DNA of 57,996 nt. Source: Lachnospiraceae bacterium. Its GTDB lineage: Bacteria; Bacillota; Clostridia; Lachnospirales; Lachnospiraceae. The notes beneath the pieces are model-generated. The model had not been told where the DNA came from, searched no databases, and saw only the letters and a list, made by a program, of their open reading frames with translations. Location: the NCBI GenBank assembly GCA_021201665.1, contig JAJQEO010000097.1, forward strand, positions 32,605 to 90,600, written 5' to 3'. This document shows, piece by piece, positions 34,840-43,543 of the stretch. The position numbers and the translations under genes are program-made. The stretch's first letter is position 1; the number at the start of each line of letters is the position of its first letter.

Positions 34840-36714
34840 TCAGCGGTTTCCCCGGCTCCGGCCTTTTGTCACCTGATATTCCATGTCGGCAAACGAGACC
34901 GTATCTCCCTCCACAATCTCGCGTTCCTCCTGCGGGGTCAGCCGCTCACCGTTAACAAAGGTACCGTTTTTGCTGTTCATATCCTTCAGGAAGCATTTTC
35001 CTTCTCGGATCTGGATACGCGCATGCATTCTGCTCACCGTCGAAGCATGCAGAATAACGTCCGCCTCCCCCCTGATCTTTCCTATATATACAGGATCTGT
35101 CCCGGGATGAATATCCTGCACATCACAGTCGCCCTCCATCCCGGCTCCCGTCCCCGCGCGGACAAGGCACAATTCCTCCTCCGTCTCGTCTGGAATCAGA
35201 CAGCGTGTCTCCTCGACCATCTCCGGCGGCACACGTGATTCCTGCTGATAGACCTCCTGCATGATTCTCTCATAATCCTCATTTTCCTCCTCCTCCCAAT
35301 CCGGCTTATCCTGGTCATCCTGTTCTTTCCTCAATACTCTGTGGTTAATCAGCATCTCAACAGTTAATATCAAAAAGAAGCATCCTCCTGCTTCTGTCAG
35401 GCCAAGTATTTCAAAAGCGAACACCAGCTCCAGCCCAATCATCAGCAGAAGAAATGACAGCAGTACCGCAGGATGAACCTTTCCAAACAGCCAGTCCGCC
35501 AGATCCCGCCTGTTTTTTTGCCTCTTTCGTTCCCGGTGTATCACAGGAATTCCATCCTCATCTGTATCTCCGGCATCATATAAGTACTTTTCCTCCTCGT
35601 CCTGACCAATGCCGCTTCCCGGACTGGCATTCCATCCGCCTATGCCTCCTGTTCCGCTGCCCCGGGGCAAACCATCGCCCCAGGTCAAATCACTGCTCCG
35701 GGCTGAATCACTGCTCCGGACTGAATCAGTGCTCCAGGCCAAGTCACTTCTCCTGGTCAAATCACTGCTCCGGACTGAATCAGTGCCCCAGGACAAATCT
35801 CTTCTCCGGGCTGAATCAGTACTCCGAACGGAATCATTTCTCTGGACTGAACCACTGTTCCGGGCCAGGCCATCATCCGACATCCATTCACTGCTTCGGA
35901 TCGTTCCGCCGGCCTGGACGGTTCTCGGTGCAGCGCTATTTTTGCGCTCGCCATCCGAATATCCCTCTCTGCCACTTTCTTTCGCTCTCTTTGTCTCCCC
36001 GCCCGTTCCCACACCGGCCAAACTCCGGATGTCCGAACGAACTGCCCGGTCAGCGCTTCTCCCCAAAGAATGCTCTGCCCTCTGAGACGTCCCTGCAGCC
36101 GCGGCCGCAGGGATCCGGCTCCCGCCTGCAGGTACGTTGACGGCCGCCTGTCCCCCCGTCTCTGTCATCCGGATCCCCACAAAAATTTCCTTCAATGTTT
36201 CCGTAAGACTGAAATTTGCGCTGTTAGCCTGCTGAAAAAAGCCATAACCAAGTGTGACTGCCTGACGGTCCCTGTGATCAAGGCGTTTCAGAATAAATTC
36301 GGCCAGCATCGTAATCGGATATTCGTCTTCCTTCGCGTAATAGCACAGCTGCAATCCCTTCTTCTCAGGTGGGACATAAATCAGCTCCGGCGCAAATAAA
36401 AGCTTCTGCGGCGATAAAAGATATTTACGCATATCCTCCAGAGTATCTCTGATTCCTGAAAGAATCGCCAGAATATCCTGATAGCTCATAGTCTTTTTTT
36501 CATATACACTTTCCAACGTCTGTCTGGATGTGATCTCATAATGCAGGTACAATTTTCCGTCCCGCCTCGACTCATGCATCGGCAGCAGCCCTTTCACCTG
36601 ATTTTGCTCGGCCATCCGCAGTCCATATCCATCCTCAGCGTCCACCTCCGCCACCTCCAAAATCAGGTAATTATTCTGAAGATCTCTTTTATATTCTGTT
36701 CTCACCTCAGTCAT
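34840..36714 (-). CDS. DUF6382-FHA domain protein of the Tad operon
   Basis: 624 residues: an N-terminal DUF6382-type domain (1-185, YGLRMAEQNQVKGLLPMHES), a Ser/Arg/Asp-rich repeat linker (about 190-370), two membrane segments (about 393-432) and a C-terminal FHA domain (about 540-615, IGKIRGEADVILHA, SRMHARIQI, DMNSKNGTFVNG). FHA domains bind phosphothreonine, so it may link a kinase signal to pilus assembly. It overlaps the preceding TadE-like gene by eight bases and is the last gene of the operon. Confidence 0.82.
   Translation of the reverse strand: MTEVRTEYKRDLQNNYLILEVAEVDAEDGYGLRMAEQNQVKGLLPMHESRRDGKLYLHYEITSRQTLESVYEKKTMSYQDILAILSGIRDTLEDMRKYLLSPQKLLFAPELIYVPPEKKGLQLCYYAKEDEYPITMLAEFILKRLDHRDRQAVTLGYGFFQQANSANFSLTETLKEIFVGIRMTETGGQAAVNVPAGGSRIPAAAAAGTSQRAEHSLGRSADRAVRSDIRSLAGVGTGGETKRAKESGREGYSDGERKNSAAPRTVQAGGTIRSSEWMSDDGLARNSGSVQRNDSVRSTDSARRRDLSWGTDSVRSSDLTRRSDLAWSTDSVRSSDSARSSDLTWGDGLPRGSGTGGIGGWNASPGSGIGQDEEEKYLYDAGDTDEDGIPVIHRERKRQKNRRDLADWLFGKVHPAVLLSFLLLMIGLELVFAFEILGLTEAGGCFFLILTVEMLINHRVLRKEQDDQDKPDWEEEENEDYERIMQEVYQQESRVPPEMVEETRCLIPDETEEELCLVRAGTGAGMEGDCDVQDIHPGTDPVYIGKIRGEADVILHASTVSRMHARIQIREGKCFLKDMNSKNGTFVNGERLTPQEEREIVEGDTVSFADMEYQVTKGRSRGNR
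35676..35865 (-). repeat. 18-bp/54-bp in-frame repeat in the FHA protein linker
   Basis: Encodes hexapeptides such as DSVRSS and DLTRRS arranged in 18-residue supers (STDSVRSSDSARSSDLTW). Confidence 0.8.
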
Positions 36715-37189
36715 CTCCTCCGGTAATCAATTCTCCGGCACCCCTGATCAAACGTATCGTATCCACAGGCTCTGCAATTTTACTTGTCCAGGATGTCTCT
36801 ATCGACAGCTCATTGCCCGCCAGATACTGCATGGCGAACCCGGGAACCGGATAGCTTGCGCTCCAGCTCGCCGTAACCTCGTCATCTCCAGCTGTCGCGT
36901 TGCCGGAAAGCTCCGTGCTTCCCAGAAATCTGGAAGCGCTCACTTCTCCTTTGAGCGTAGATACGGCATTTTCCCGCTCACTCTCGGTCGCGTACGCACT
37001 TCCAGCAGACGCAATTTCACATACCATACTCTGAAACACCGCCCGGTCGTGCAGATAAAATGTCCCAATCACAAGAGATGCCAATACCAGAAATGTAATG
37101 GATACCACCATTGCCGCCTCCACAGTGTAGCTGCCCTTCCACACAAGCGGTGTATAACTGCCCTTCCTCGCAAGCAGCTTTTGCCCCAT
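36707..37189 (-). CDS. TadE-like pseudopilin 2
   Basis: 160 residues. A short basic leader (MGQKLLARKGSYTP) is followed by KGSYTVEAAMVVSITFLVLA, the TadE-type processing and membrane helix (about 18-42), with a Glu after the cleavage-type Gly-Ser. The rest is an extracytoplasmic domain. The KGSYT motif is written twice, suggesting local duplication. Start at 37189 has GGGAAG six bases ahead; a GTG at the peptidase stop is the alternative. Operon position between prepilin peptidase and FHA gene. Confidence 0.75.
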   Translation of the reverse strand: MGQKLLARKGSYTPLVWKGSYTVEAAMVVSITFLVLASLVIGTFYLHDRAVFQSMVCEIASAGSAYATESERENAVSTLKGEVSASRFLGSTELSGNATAGDDEVTASWSASYPVPGFAMQYLAGNELSIETSWTSKIAEPVDTIRLIRGAGELITGGDD

Positions 37190-37257
37190 CGTTTTCTTCC
37201 CGGCCAGACCTCCTGCTGCCGGGCAAAAAAGCCTTCTTCTCTCCCGCCGGTCTTTTC

Positions 37258-37683
37258 TCACACGATCACCCCCAGTCCCTGAAGAATCGCTCCGGCCAGC
37301 ATAAAAGGTGCAAAGGGAATCTCCGTTTTCCTCTTTCCTTTCGCAAACAGCACCAGGCCGAGCGCCCATAATCCCACGCACAGAAACGCCGCATATAAAA
37401 CAGCCAGGCTTTTTTGAAACCCCAGTGAAAATCCGCAGGACATTATAAGAAAAGCGTCTCCGCAGCCGATTTCCTGTCCTGTCAGAAAAGAGACCGCCAG
37501 GCAAAACACTCCCGGCAGAAGTCCAATAACAGAGGATGGCAAAAATCCATCTCCTGTTATCAAATGCAGAAGCAATGCAGCAGCCAGATACACCACAATC
37601 ACGATCTTATATATTCCGCCTTTTCGGATATCTGTATATGCGCAAATCAACAACACCGCCCCTGTCAGAATATACTGAGCCAT
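37258..37683 (-). CDS. Prepilin peptidase 2 (A24 family)
   Basis: 141 residues, about five membrane helices. The two catalytic Asp are in AYTDIRKG (Asp18) and GCGDAFL (Asp76), as in TadV/A24 enzymes. It cleaves the leader of Flp and TadE-like prepilins at the membrane. This is the second such gene in the operon. TAAGGAGGG lies ahead of the ATG. Confidence 0.85.
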   Translation of the reverse strand: MAQYILTGAVLLICAYTDIRKGGIYKIVIVVYLAAALLLHLITGDGFLPSSVIGLLPGVFCLAVSFLTGQEIGCGDAFLIMSCGFSLGFQKSLAVLYAAFLCVGLWALGLVLFAKGKRKTEIPFAPFMLAGAILQGLGVIV

Positions 37684-38047
37684 GATCTGACGCCCTCCTT
37701 ATTTTATCTCTCTGCAACGCCAGTGTCTGTCCGCCATGGTACTCCTTACCACGGTGCTCCTTAAAGTCACCATCTGCCGCCGCGCTACTCCTTAAAGTCA
37801 CCGTCTGCCGCCGCGAATCTTCACTCACAGATACCGGCTGTCCGTCTGCACTCGTAAAGTTCCGTCGCAGTCCACAATCCTTAATCATGCTCCGCCAGGT
37901 GCCAGCTGCTGATAGCTGTGCGCCAGCCACCATTCCCCGGGCATAGCCATCAGCCGCCAAGACCTGACCGGTAGTCACAAATCACTAACCTCCAGCCACT
38001 AACCACCAACTACCAACCACTAACCACTAATCACTAACCACCATCTC
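37684..38047 (-). repeat. Repeat-filled gap: heptamers, duplicated ribosome-site segment and a mini-ORF
   Basis: 37978-38047 is a run of GGTTAGT-type heptamers (minus strand). 37754-37815 is a 31-bp segment (GACTTTAAGGAG) written twice. At 37737 an ATG with AAGGAG ahead opens a 12-codon frame that ends just before the prepilin peptidase ribosome site. A longer frame across the gap overlaps the peptidase and has no family; I do not call it. Confidence 0.6.
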
Positions 38048-39004
38048 CTACCCGCACTTCGAGCAGGCGTGCAGCTCACCCACTTCGGACAGCTTCACCT
38101 GTGTAACCGTTCTTTTCAGCGAGCTGCAGGAGAGCGAGCTGTGGTAACGGTTTCCTTCCGTAGTGACATATACGATCGCTCCTGCCTCGGCTCCGCAAAG
38201 CTCACAGGCATGATAGATTTCCCCGCTGTTATTCCGAAGGGTCGCGAGCGTATTGATATCTACCGTGAAAGTCGACAGCTTCAAATAGGTACAGTCCGCG
38301 CTTCTGTGGTATACCGTACCCGTCTCGGTCACGTAAACATATTCGTCGTCCTCTTCTCCGGTCTCAGCTTCGTCTGCTTCCTCCTCGGATCGTCCTACCC
38401 ATGCACGTACACTTGCCCGCTGGATAAAAAACGTACCAGGCAGGTTCACAATAGCGAAAGGCGTGCTGACCTGATAGGTAAGCACCAGATCAATCATTTC
38501 ATCCTCCTGCATCAGAGAGGAGAGAACCATATTGACATTTTTTACAGCCGAGGTATCGGCAGTCTTTCCGGTCACGCTGCTCTGGGCGTATACCAGAGAA
38601 ACCGCACCCGCCGCAAGCTCTGCCCCGGTATCGGCTTCACCCGTATAGGTTGTCGCGTAGGCAGCTGTCGCGATCGTTTTCCCCGTCTCTGAAAGAGCGG
38701 TTCCAAACTGAATCGCCGTCTCCATCGCCTGGCAGTAACGAAGCGCCGCAACCATGCAAAACAAAAACATGGGTAAAACCAATGCGGCTTCTACAGTAAG
38801 CGATGCCTTATGTGAGACAAAAAAGAATGCTTTCGCGTCTTTTAAATAACACCATAATCTGGGGAAACGTTTTACCTCCTCTTTTCTATATTTTTTTTGT
38901 GTTATGTTTAAATGTGAATGCCTTTTTAAAAACCACGCTCCAAGAAAGCTGAAAATCTCACTGCCCCCATTTGAATATCTTCCACTTTTCTGACACAAAA
39001 GCAC
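38048..39004 (-). CDS. TadE-like protein with C-terminal Cys/His repeat pair
   Basis: 318 residues from a GTG (GAGGTGAAGAAGA ahead). The TadE segment SHKASLTVEAALVLPMFLFC lies at about 64-83. After an extracytoplasmic domain and an acidic linker come two copies of a metal-site-like unit: VYHRSADCTYL..HACELCG and RYHSSLSCSSL..HACSKCG, each with one Cys, a His and a CxxC. The chain ends at the second CxxC plus Gly. The paired unit is likely to bind zinc or form disulfides outside the cell. Confidence 0.78.
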   Translation of the reverse strand: MLLCQKSGRYSNGGSEIFSFLGAWFLKRHSHLNITQKKYRKEEVKRFPRLWCYLKDAKAFFFVSHKASLTVEAALVLPMFLFCMVAALRYCQAMETAIQFGTALSETGKTIATAAYATTYTGEADTGAELAAGAVSLVYAQSSVTGKTADTSAVKNVNMVLSSLMQEDEMIDLVLTYQVSTPFAIVNLPGTFFIQRASVRAWVGRSEEEADEAETGEEDDEYVYVTETGTVYHRSADCTYLKLSTFTVDINTLATLRNNSGEIYHACELCGAEAGAIVYVTTEGNRYHSSLSCSSLKRTVTQVKLSEVGELHACSKCG

Positions 39005-39050
39005 TCTTCTTCACCTCACCAGTACCTGCGCCGGACTTTCCGCCCGAAGA

Positions 39051-40595
39051 TCAATAAGCCATGCTGGCGGTCTGCGTAAATGTCGCAGACGAACCGGCAA
39101 TTCCCATCACAGTCTGCGGCAGTCCCCAAAAGACCTGTCCGCACCGATAGGTTACTCTTGTCGCCACCGCTACGATACAATTCTGCACCTGAAAGCTGCT
39201 CATTCCTTCTTCCTGCCGCATCTGGGTCTGGATCAGATCCAGAGCACGCATTTTCTGGTCAGAGAGCGTCCCCATGTTTAAAAGGATTCTGAGATAGTCC
39301 AGATAGGAAAGACCTTCTTCCTTCCCCTCTGCGCCAGACTGCAGCACCTCCGTTACCCTTCCAAGGTTTTCCAGAGTCAGAGACCATGTGCTTTCATCCT
39401 TTAATAGCGGTACCTTTCCCCCGTCTAACAGGATCCGCACATCGACCAGACTTTCTCCATAGGACCACGCCAGCAGAAGCGCATGTTTCGTGGCCGCAGT
39501 CAGTGCCGGTATTCCCAGAAAACCGGTCAGTGAAACTGCCAGAGCTCCTGCCTGCGTATTCATGGCGTTGTTTCCGACACTGTACGCATAATTCATGCCT
39601 TCCCGAATTAAAAGAAGCCGGTTGACTACATATTTCAGGTTATTCTCATCCGTTGCCCTTCCTCCGAGAATATATTCGAGCTGATAGTCCAGCGCCGCGC
39701 CGGATTCTCCACTTTCATAATTTGGAAAATACCGCGCCAGATATTCCCGGAACAATACATTAGAAACCAGACCGCTGTGTTCCTCCTCAATACTCAGACT
39801 TCCCTTGCGCAGGCTGCTTTTTGACGGCTGCGACTTCAGGGTGACACTTTTCGCGGAAATCGTTTTGTCCCATGTCACAATCTCCAGTGTGCTTTTCTTT
39901 CGAAGCTTCGCGATTTCTGTAAGCGGATTTCCCACTGTCTGGGTTGAAACTGCCGTGTCCTCTCCGGAGTCCTGTGCCTCTGATTCCAGTACATCCAGCT
40001 TTTCCTGTTTTTCATCCTCCAGCTCGGACAGCTGTCCGTCGCTGTCATCCTGACTTGCCTCATATTCCTCCTGCTTCTTTTCAATCTCTTCCGTGCCGTT
40101 GGCCAGTTCCAGAAGCTCTTCCAGCGCGATTACACCGATATTAGCCTTCATGTATGAGACCGCCTGCTGGTAAAAGGCTTCTCCTTTGTCATCCGTCAAA
40201 AGAGCGTAGCCTGTAATTTCACATGTTTCTGCTGCAAGGTTCCAGGGATCAAAGGCAAGCGATTTCAGTAACCCTGTCTTTGGACTGGTATTCAATGAAA
40301 CAAATTCCTCGAAGCGCTCATTCAATGTCTGTATCTGGAAGCTTCCCTGGGATGCCCCATCAAGAGAAAAAATCTCATATTTTTCCAGCAGTCCCACCTC
40401 AAACTCGCTCATCAGAGAAAATGTCCCCATACCCGTAATATTCGCTGACTGTGTCTTTGCTCCCTGGACTCTTGCCGATTCAGTTACCGCACAGATCAAA
40501 GAAAGAAACAGAATGCAGGCCAGGCTTAAAAATATGGTGATTGATCCTTTCCACACACAGGCGCGGCCGCCTGTGCCTCTGTCTCTTTGGTCCAT
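39051..40595 (-). CDS. DUF5702 domain protein of the Tad operon
   Basis: 514 residues. The N-terminal WKGSITIFLSLACILFLSLI (about 15-34) resembles a pilin-like leader plus membrane helix, then a large extracytoplasmic domain with an acidic coiled segment (about 180-210). DUF5702 proteins accompany TadE genes in Clostridia and probably form part of the pilus or its tip. It follows the Flp1 pilin gene. Confidence 0.8.
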   Translation of the reverse strand: MDQRDRGTGGRACVWKGSITIFLSLACILFLSLICAVTESARVQGAKTQSANITGMGTFSLMSEFEVGLLEKYEIFSLDGASQGSFQIQTLNERFEEFVSLNTSPKTGLLKSLAFDPWNLAAETCEITGYALLTDDKGEAFYQQAVSYMKANIGVIALEELLELANGTEEIEKKQEEYEASQDDSDGQLSELEDEKQEKLDVLESEAQDSGEDTAVSTQTVGNPLTEIAKLRKKSTLEIVTWDKTISAKSVTLKSQPSKSSLRKGSLSIEEEHSGLVSNVLFREYLARYFPNYESGESGAALDYQLEYILGGRATDENNLKYVVNRLLLIREGMNYAYSVGNNAMNTQAGALAVSLTGFLGIPALTAATKHALLLAWSYGESLVDVRILLDGGKVPLLKDESTWSLTLENLGRVTEVLQSGAEGKEEGLSYLDYLRILLNMGTLSDQKMRALDLIQTQMRQEEGMSSFQVQNCIVAVATRVTYRCGQVFWGLPQTVMGIAGSSATFTQTASMAY

Positions 40596-40604
40596 ACGTT
40601 CTCC

Positions 40605-40772
40605 TTACACGCTGTTGCTCTGGCTTGTGATTTTACTGAATATGGTATTTACGATACTCGTAAGCTGTTCCTTGAAAATCAGCACCAGACTGATCAAAAC
40701 AACCAGTATCAGAATAATTTCTACGACCCCTACGCCTTCCTCTTCCTGTAAAAAAGCATTGACATGATTCAT
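40605..40772 (-). CDS. Flp1-type type IVb pilin
   Basis: 55 residues: MNHVNAFLQEEEGVGVVEII, with the GVGVVE processing site (Gly then Glu at +5 type) and a hydrophobic helix ILILVVLISLVLIF. It is the likely major pilin. Start at 40772 has GAGGGAGAAG directly ahead; the longer frame to 40802 has none. The 165 bp before it, up to tadC, hold no gene. Confidence 0.85.
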   Translation of the reverse strand: MNHVNAFLQEEEGVGVVEIILILVVLISLVLIFKEQLTSIVNTIFSKITSQSNSV

Positions 40773-40937
40773 CTTCTCCCTCACTTTCTTTTTGATAAAC
40801 ACTCAGAGCACCTGCGCCGCTCCCGGTACCTCCATTACAGTCAGATCTGTTGCGGATGGCATACCCGTACAGAGACAATGAAATGCGATGATTTGCCGCC
40901 CCTGTTCTGCTCATACCATGCCGCGCACCCTGCCACG

Positions 40938-42329
40938 TCAAAAAGATAAAAACGCCGGTATCATCAACACCGCAAGTACAATCCCAAGCATCAGGACCAT
41001 CGGCAGAAGCAGCTTTGTTCCGGCCTCCTCCCCGATTTTTCTGGCATGATTCCGGCGGTCATTCAGGGAAGCCTCCGCCTCGCTCTCCAAAAGCGCGGCC
41101 AGCCCTTTCGCTCCTTTTCTCAGATTCTGAGAAAGGATGGAACCGATCCGAATGTACTCCGGAAGCTGGCAGCGTTTTCCAAATCGTTCATACGCCTGAG
41201 CTTCACCAATACCACTTTGCATCTCATTACAGGTGAAAGTCACTTCCTCATAAACAAATCGGGATTCACCGGGAACCTCCCCGGCGCGCCCCCGCTCGTA
41301 TTCCTCGGAAATTTTTGCAAAAACTCCCCGAATACTCATGCCGGCCCCCAGGAGCATGGTCATCTTCCACATCAGATCCGGATAATCCAGCAGCAGCTGT
41401 TTTTTTCGCTTCTCTGCTTTATTATGCACCTGGTTATCCATCTGCAGATACACACAAACTGCCATAACCAACGTCAACGCAACAATTGAAAGATACGGAT
41501 TGTTGGATTCCTTTACCCAGGTCAGCTTTCTGCCAGCCGCCGAGGCTGGCAGCGTAATCTCGTTTTCATAACTACTCTCCTCATCCGCGCGCGCCACCTC
41601 CTCCCGGATCGCCGCAAGGAGCTGCTCCTCCTCTGTCAGTACCGGCGGAAAAACATTGGCGCAAACACTGAAAATCGCCTCCAGGCCGCTGCAGCTTAAA
41701 ACAGCCTGTATTTCCACCAGAGTACCTTCTTCATCGTCCGCTGAAAGTATGCTCCCATCCGAACCGATCACCCCATAGGGAGTGGTTGTCCAGCTTACCT
41801 GCACCACTCCATCCTGCAGGCTTTCGGGGAACACCAGGCTGGTCCGCACAACATCCAGCGACTCATTTTCTCCCAGAAGCTGTCCCTCCAGCTCTTCAAG
41901 TGCCAGATCCAGAAAATTCTGCTTCTCTTCATCCGTATATTTTCTTTCCTGAATCGTTACTGTAAGAACCTGGGCCTCACTCTCGTCTTCCACCTGTACT
42001 GACAGTGCCGTTTCCTTGTCTCCTTCCCCATAGCCGGGCCGCAGCAGTGATGAAAGCGTTGTCTCTCCGCCCTTCTGGCTGTTCACCAGATAACAGACGC
42101 CCGAGAGAACCAATCCGGCGCTCAAAATCACCAGTACAGCCGTCACTTTCCTGACGTAATAATTTTTTACCGCCGTTTTGCTTCCCGCCGACAGCGCGAT
42201 CAATTCCTGCTGCAGCTCCTGCTTCCCCTTTCCTGGCTGATCCAGCCGAAGCTTTTCCACCAGGACCACCCCAAAGTCTTGTACTTTCCTCTTGGTTTTT
42301 TCCAGTAAGCGTACCTTTTTTCGTCCCAT
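40938..42329 (-). CDS. TadC-like platform protein with large extracytoplasmic insert
   Basis: 463 residues. The C-terminal part (about 290-463) is a type II secretion F-like domain with DYPDLMWKMTMLLGAGMS, QNLRKGAKGL and a final GIVLAVLMIPAFLSF helix. Between the first membrane helix (about 56-76) and the rest sits about 200 residues of predicted beta-rich material (LDLALEELEGQLLGE, VSWTTTPYGVIGSDG), like a bacterial Ig-type fold. Start at 42329 chosen for GAGGG; a TTG at 42425 is possible. Confidence 0.8.
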   Translation of the reverse strand: MGRKKVRLLEKTKRKVQDFGVVLVEKLRLDQPGKGKQELQQELIALSAGSKTAVKNYYVRKVTAVLVILSAGLVLSGVCYLVNSQKGGETTLSSLLRPGYGEGDKETALSVQVEDESEAQVLTVTIQERKYTDEEKQNFLDLALEELEGQLLGENESLDVVRTSLVFPESLQDGVVQVSWTTTPYGVIGSDGSILSADDEEGTLVEIQAVLSCSGLEAIFSVCANVFPPVLTEEEQLLAAIREEVARADEESSYENEITLPASAAGRKLTWVKESNNPYLSIVALTLVMAVCVYLQMDNQVHNKAEKRKKQLLLDYPDLMWKMTMLLGAGMSIRGVFAKISEEYERGRAGEVPGESRFVYEEVTFTCNEMQSGIGEAQAYERFGKRCQLPEYIRIGSILSQNLRKGAKGLAALLESEAEASLNDRRNHARKIGEEAGTKLLLPMVLMLGIVLAVLMIPAFLSF

Positions 42330-42434
42330 AAAGCCCTCATTCCCTATACGCAGATCCTCCTGCAATGTTTTCTGACAGCATCTGCCCGGTTCTTTTGTGA
42401 TCCTGCCTGTACCTGCATCACTCAACTACTATAC

Positions 42435-43541
42435 CTAGACCTCAATTCTGACAATACTCTGTCCCCAGAAATACGCCAGAAGATACACTCCAAAACATAC
42501 TGCCATCACCGCCATTCCAACCGTTGTTTCATACATCACATCCAGAAAGCCTGGCGATGAAAACCGGATATATGCCAGAATGAGCAGCGGTATTGCACTC
42601 ATAATGTTCTGTTCCATCATCTTTCCGGCCAGACAGGTTTCTATTTCCTGTACAGTCTCCTGCTTCTGCCGGATACAGGAGATCGTATTTCGGATAATCG
42701 CGATCAGGTCGCCGCCCGTACGCTTTGCTGTCAGAAATACCTCCGCAAAGCTGATAATATCCGGCACATTCGTACGTCTCCCGAAATCCAGAAGCAATTC
42801 TTCCAGGCTGTGACTCATCTGTATCTGCGCGTTAATCCGATGGAACTCTGCAACAATCGGTGCATCCGGAGGATAGATCTTTCTCAGCTCCTTCAATGCC
42901 TCTCCCAGCGCATTCTCCGGAGAATATCCCGCCTGTAATGCGGAAAGCATCAGCTGGATCCCATCCAGAAACTGCTTTGTAATTTCCTTTTTCCGCTTTT
43001 TCAGCAAAGATTTCTTTTCCTCCCGAAAAAATAAGAACATCCCGGGAAGCAGCACAGTAAAAGCAATGACAGACTGAAAGAAAAGATAACTGATGCATCC
43101 ATCCAGCAGAATATAGATTCCCAGATATTTTAACAGTTCACTCCCTGAGAACCGGTAAATGGAATAATTCGTCTTTCTCTGCGGGCGATCCCGCGCATGC
43201 TGCCCGATCCTTCTGCTGCCAGGGCGTTTCCGCTGCACATTTTCCGATGCATTTTTATGCGCAGCTGCATCCATGTCTCCTGCATCTGTTCTTCGCCTCA
43301 TGCTGTCCACACACCGCGCATCCGGACTTTGTCTTACCTTGTTCATGCATCCCGCATCCGGGTCCTGTCTTACCTTATTCACACGCCCCGCAACCGGACT
43401 CTGTCTTACCTTGTTCACACGCCCTGCAACCGGACTCTGTCTTACCTTGTTCACACGCCCCGCAGCCGGACTCTGCCTTGCCTGATCCCTAAACCCCACA
43501 TCCGACTTTTGACAAACGTCGTCCGAAAATAGGGCATTCAC
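42435..43541 (-). CDS. TadB-like platform protein
   Basis: 368 residues if started at the GTG at 43541, seven bases after the GGAGG that overlaps the end of tadA. A repeat N-terminus (about 15-80) is followed by two membrane helices, the F domain QFLDGIQLMLSALQAGYSPE and RTGGDLIAIIRNT, and two C-terminal helices. With TadC it forms the inner-membrane platform on which the TadA ATPase works. The start overlaps tadA, so translation is coupled. Confidence 0.82.
   Translation of the reverse strand: MNALFSDDVCQKSDVGFRDQARQSPAAGRVNKVRQSPVAGRVNKVRQSPVAGRVNKVRQDPDAGCMNKVRQSPDARCVDSMRRRTDAGDMDAAAHKNASENVQRKRPGSRRIGQHARDRPQRKTNYSIYRFSGSELLKYLGIYILLDGCISYLFFQSVIAFTVLLPGMFLFFREEKKSLLKKRKKEITKQFLDGIQLMLSALQAGYSPENALGEALKELRKIYPPDAPIVAEFHRINAQIQMSHSLEELLLDFGRRTNVPDIISFAEVFLTAKRTGGDLIAIIRNTISCIRQKQETVQEIETCLAGKMMEQNIMSAIPLLILAYIRFSSPGFLDVMYETTVGMAVMAVCFGVYLLAYFWGQSIVRIEV
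43315..43490 (-). repeat. 33-bp in-frame tandem repeat in tadB
   Basis: About five units encode the 11-residue repeat VRQSPVAGRVN-type in the cytoplasmic N-terminus of TadB. Confidence 0.85.
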
Positions 43542-43543
43542 CC

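Noticed and set aside
37607..37978. A 123-codon minus-strand frame before prepilin peptidase 2
   Set aside because: It overlaps the peptidase start by 77 bp, is built on duplicated segments and shows no family.
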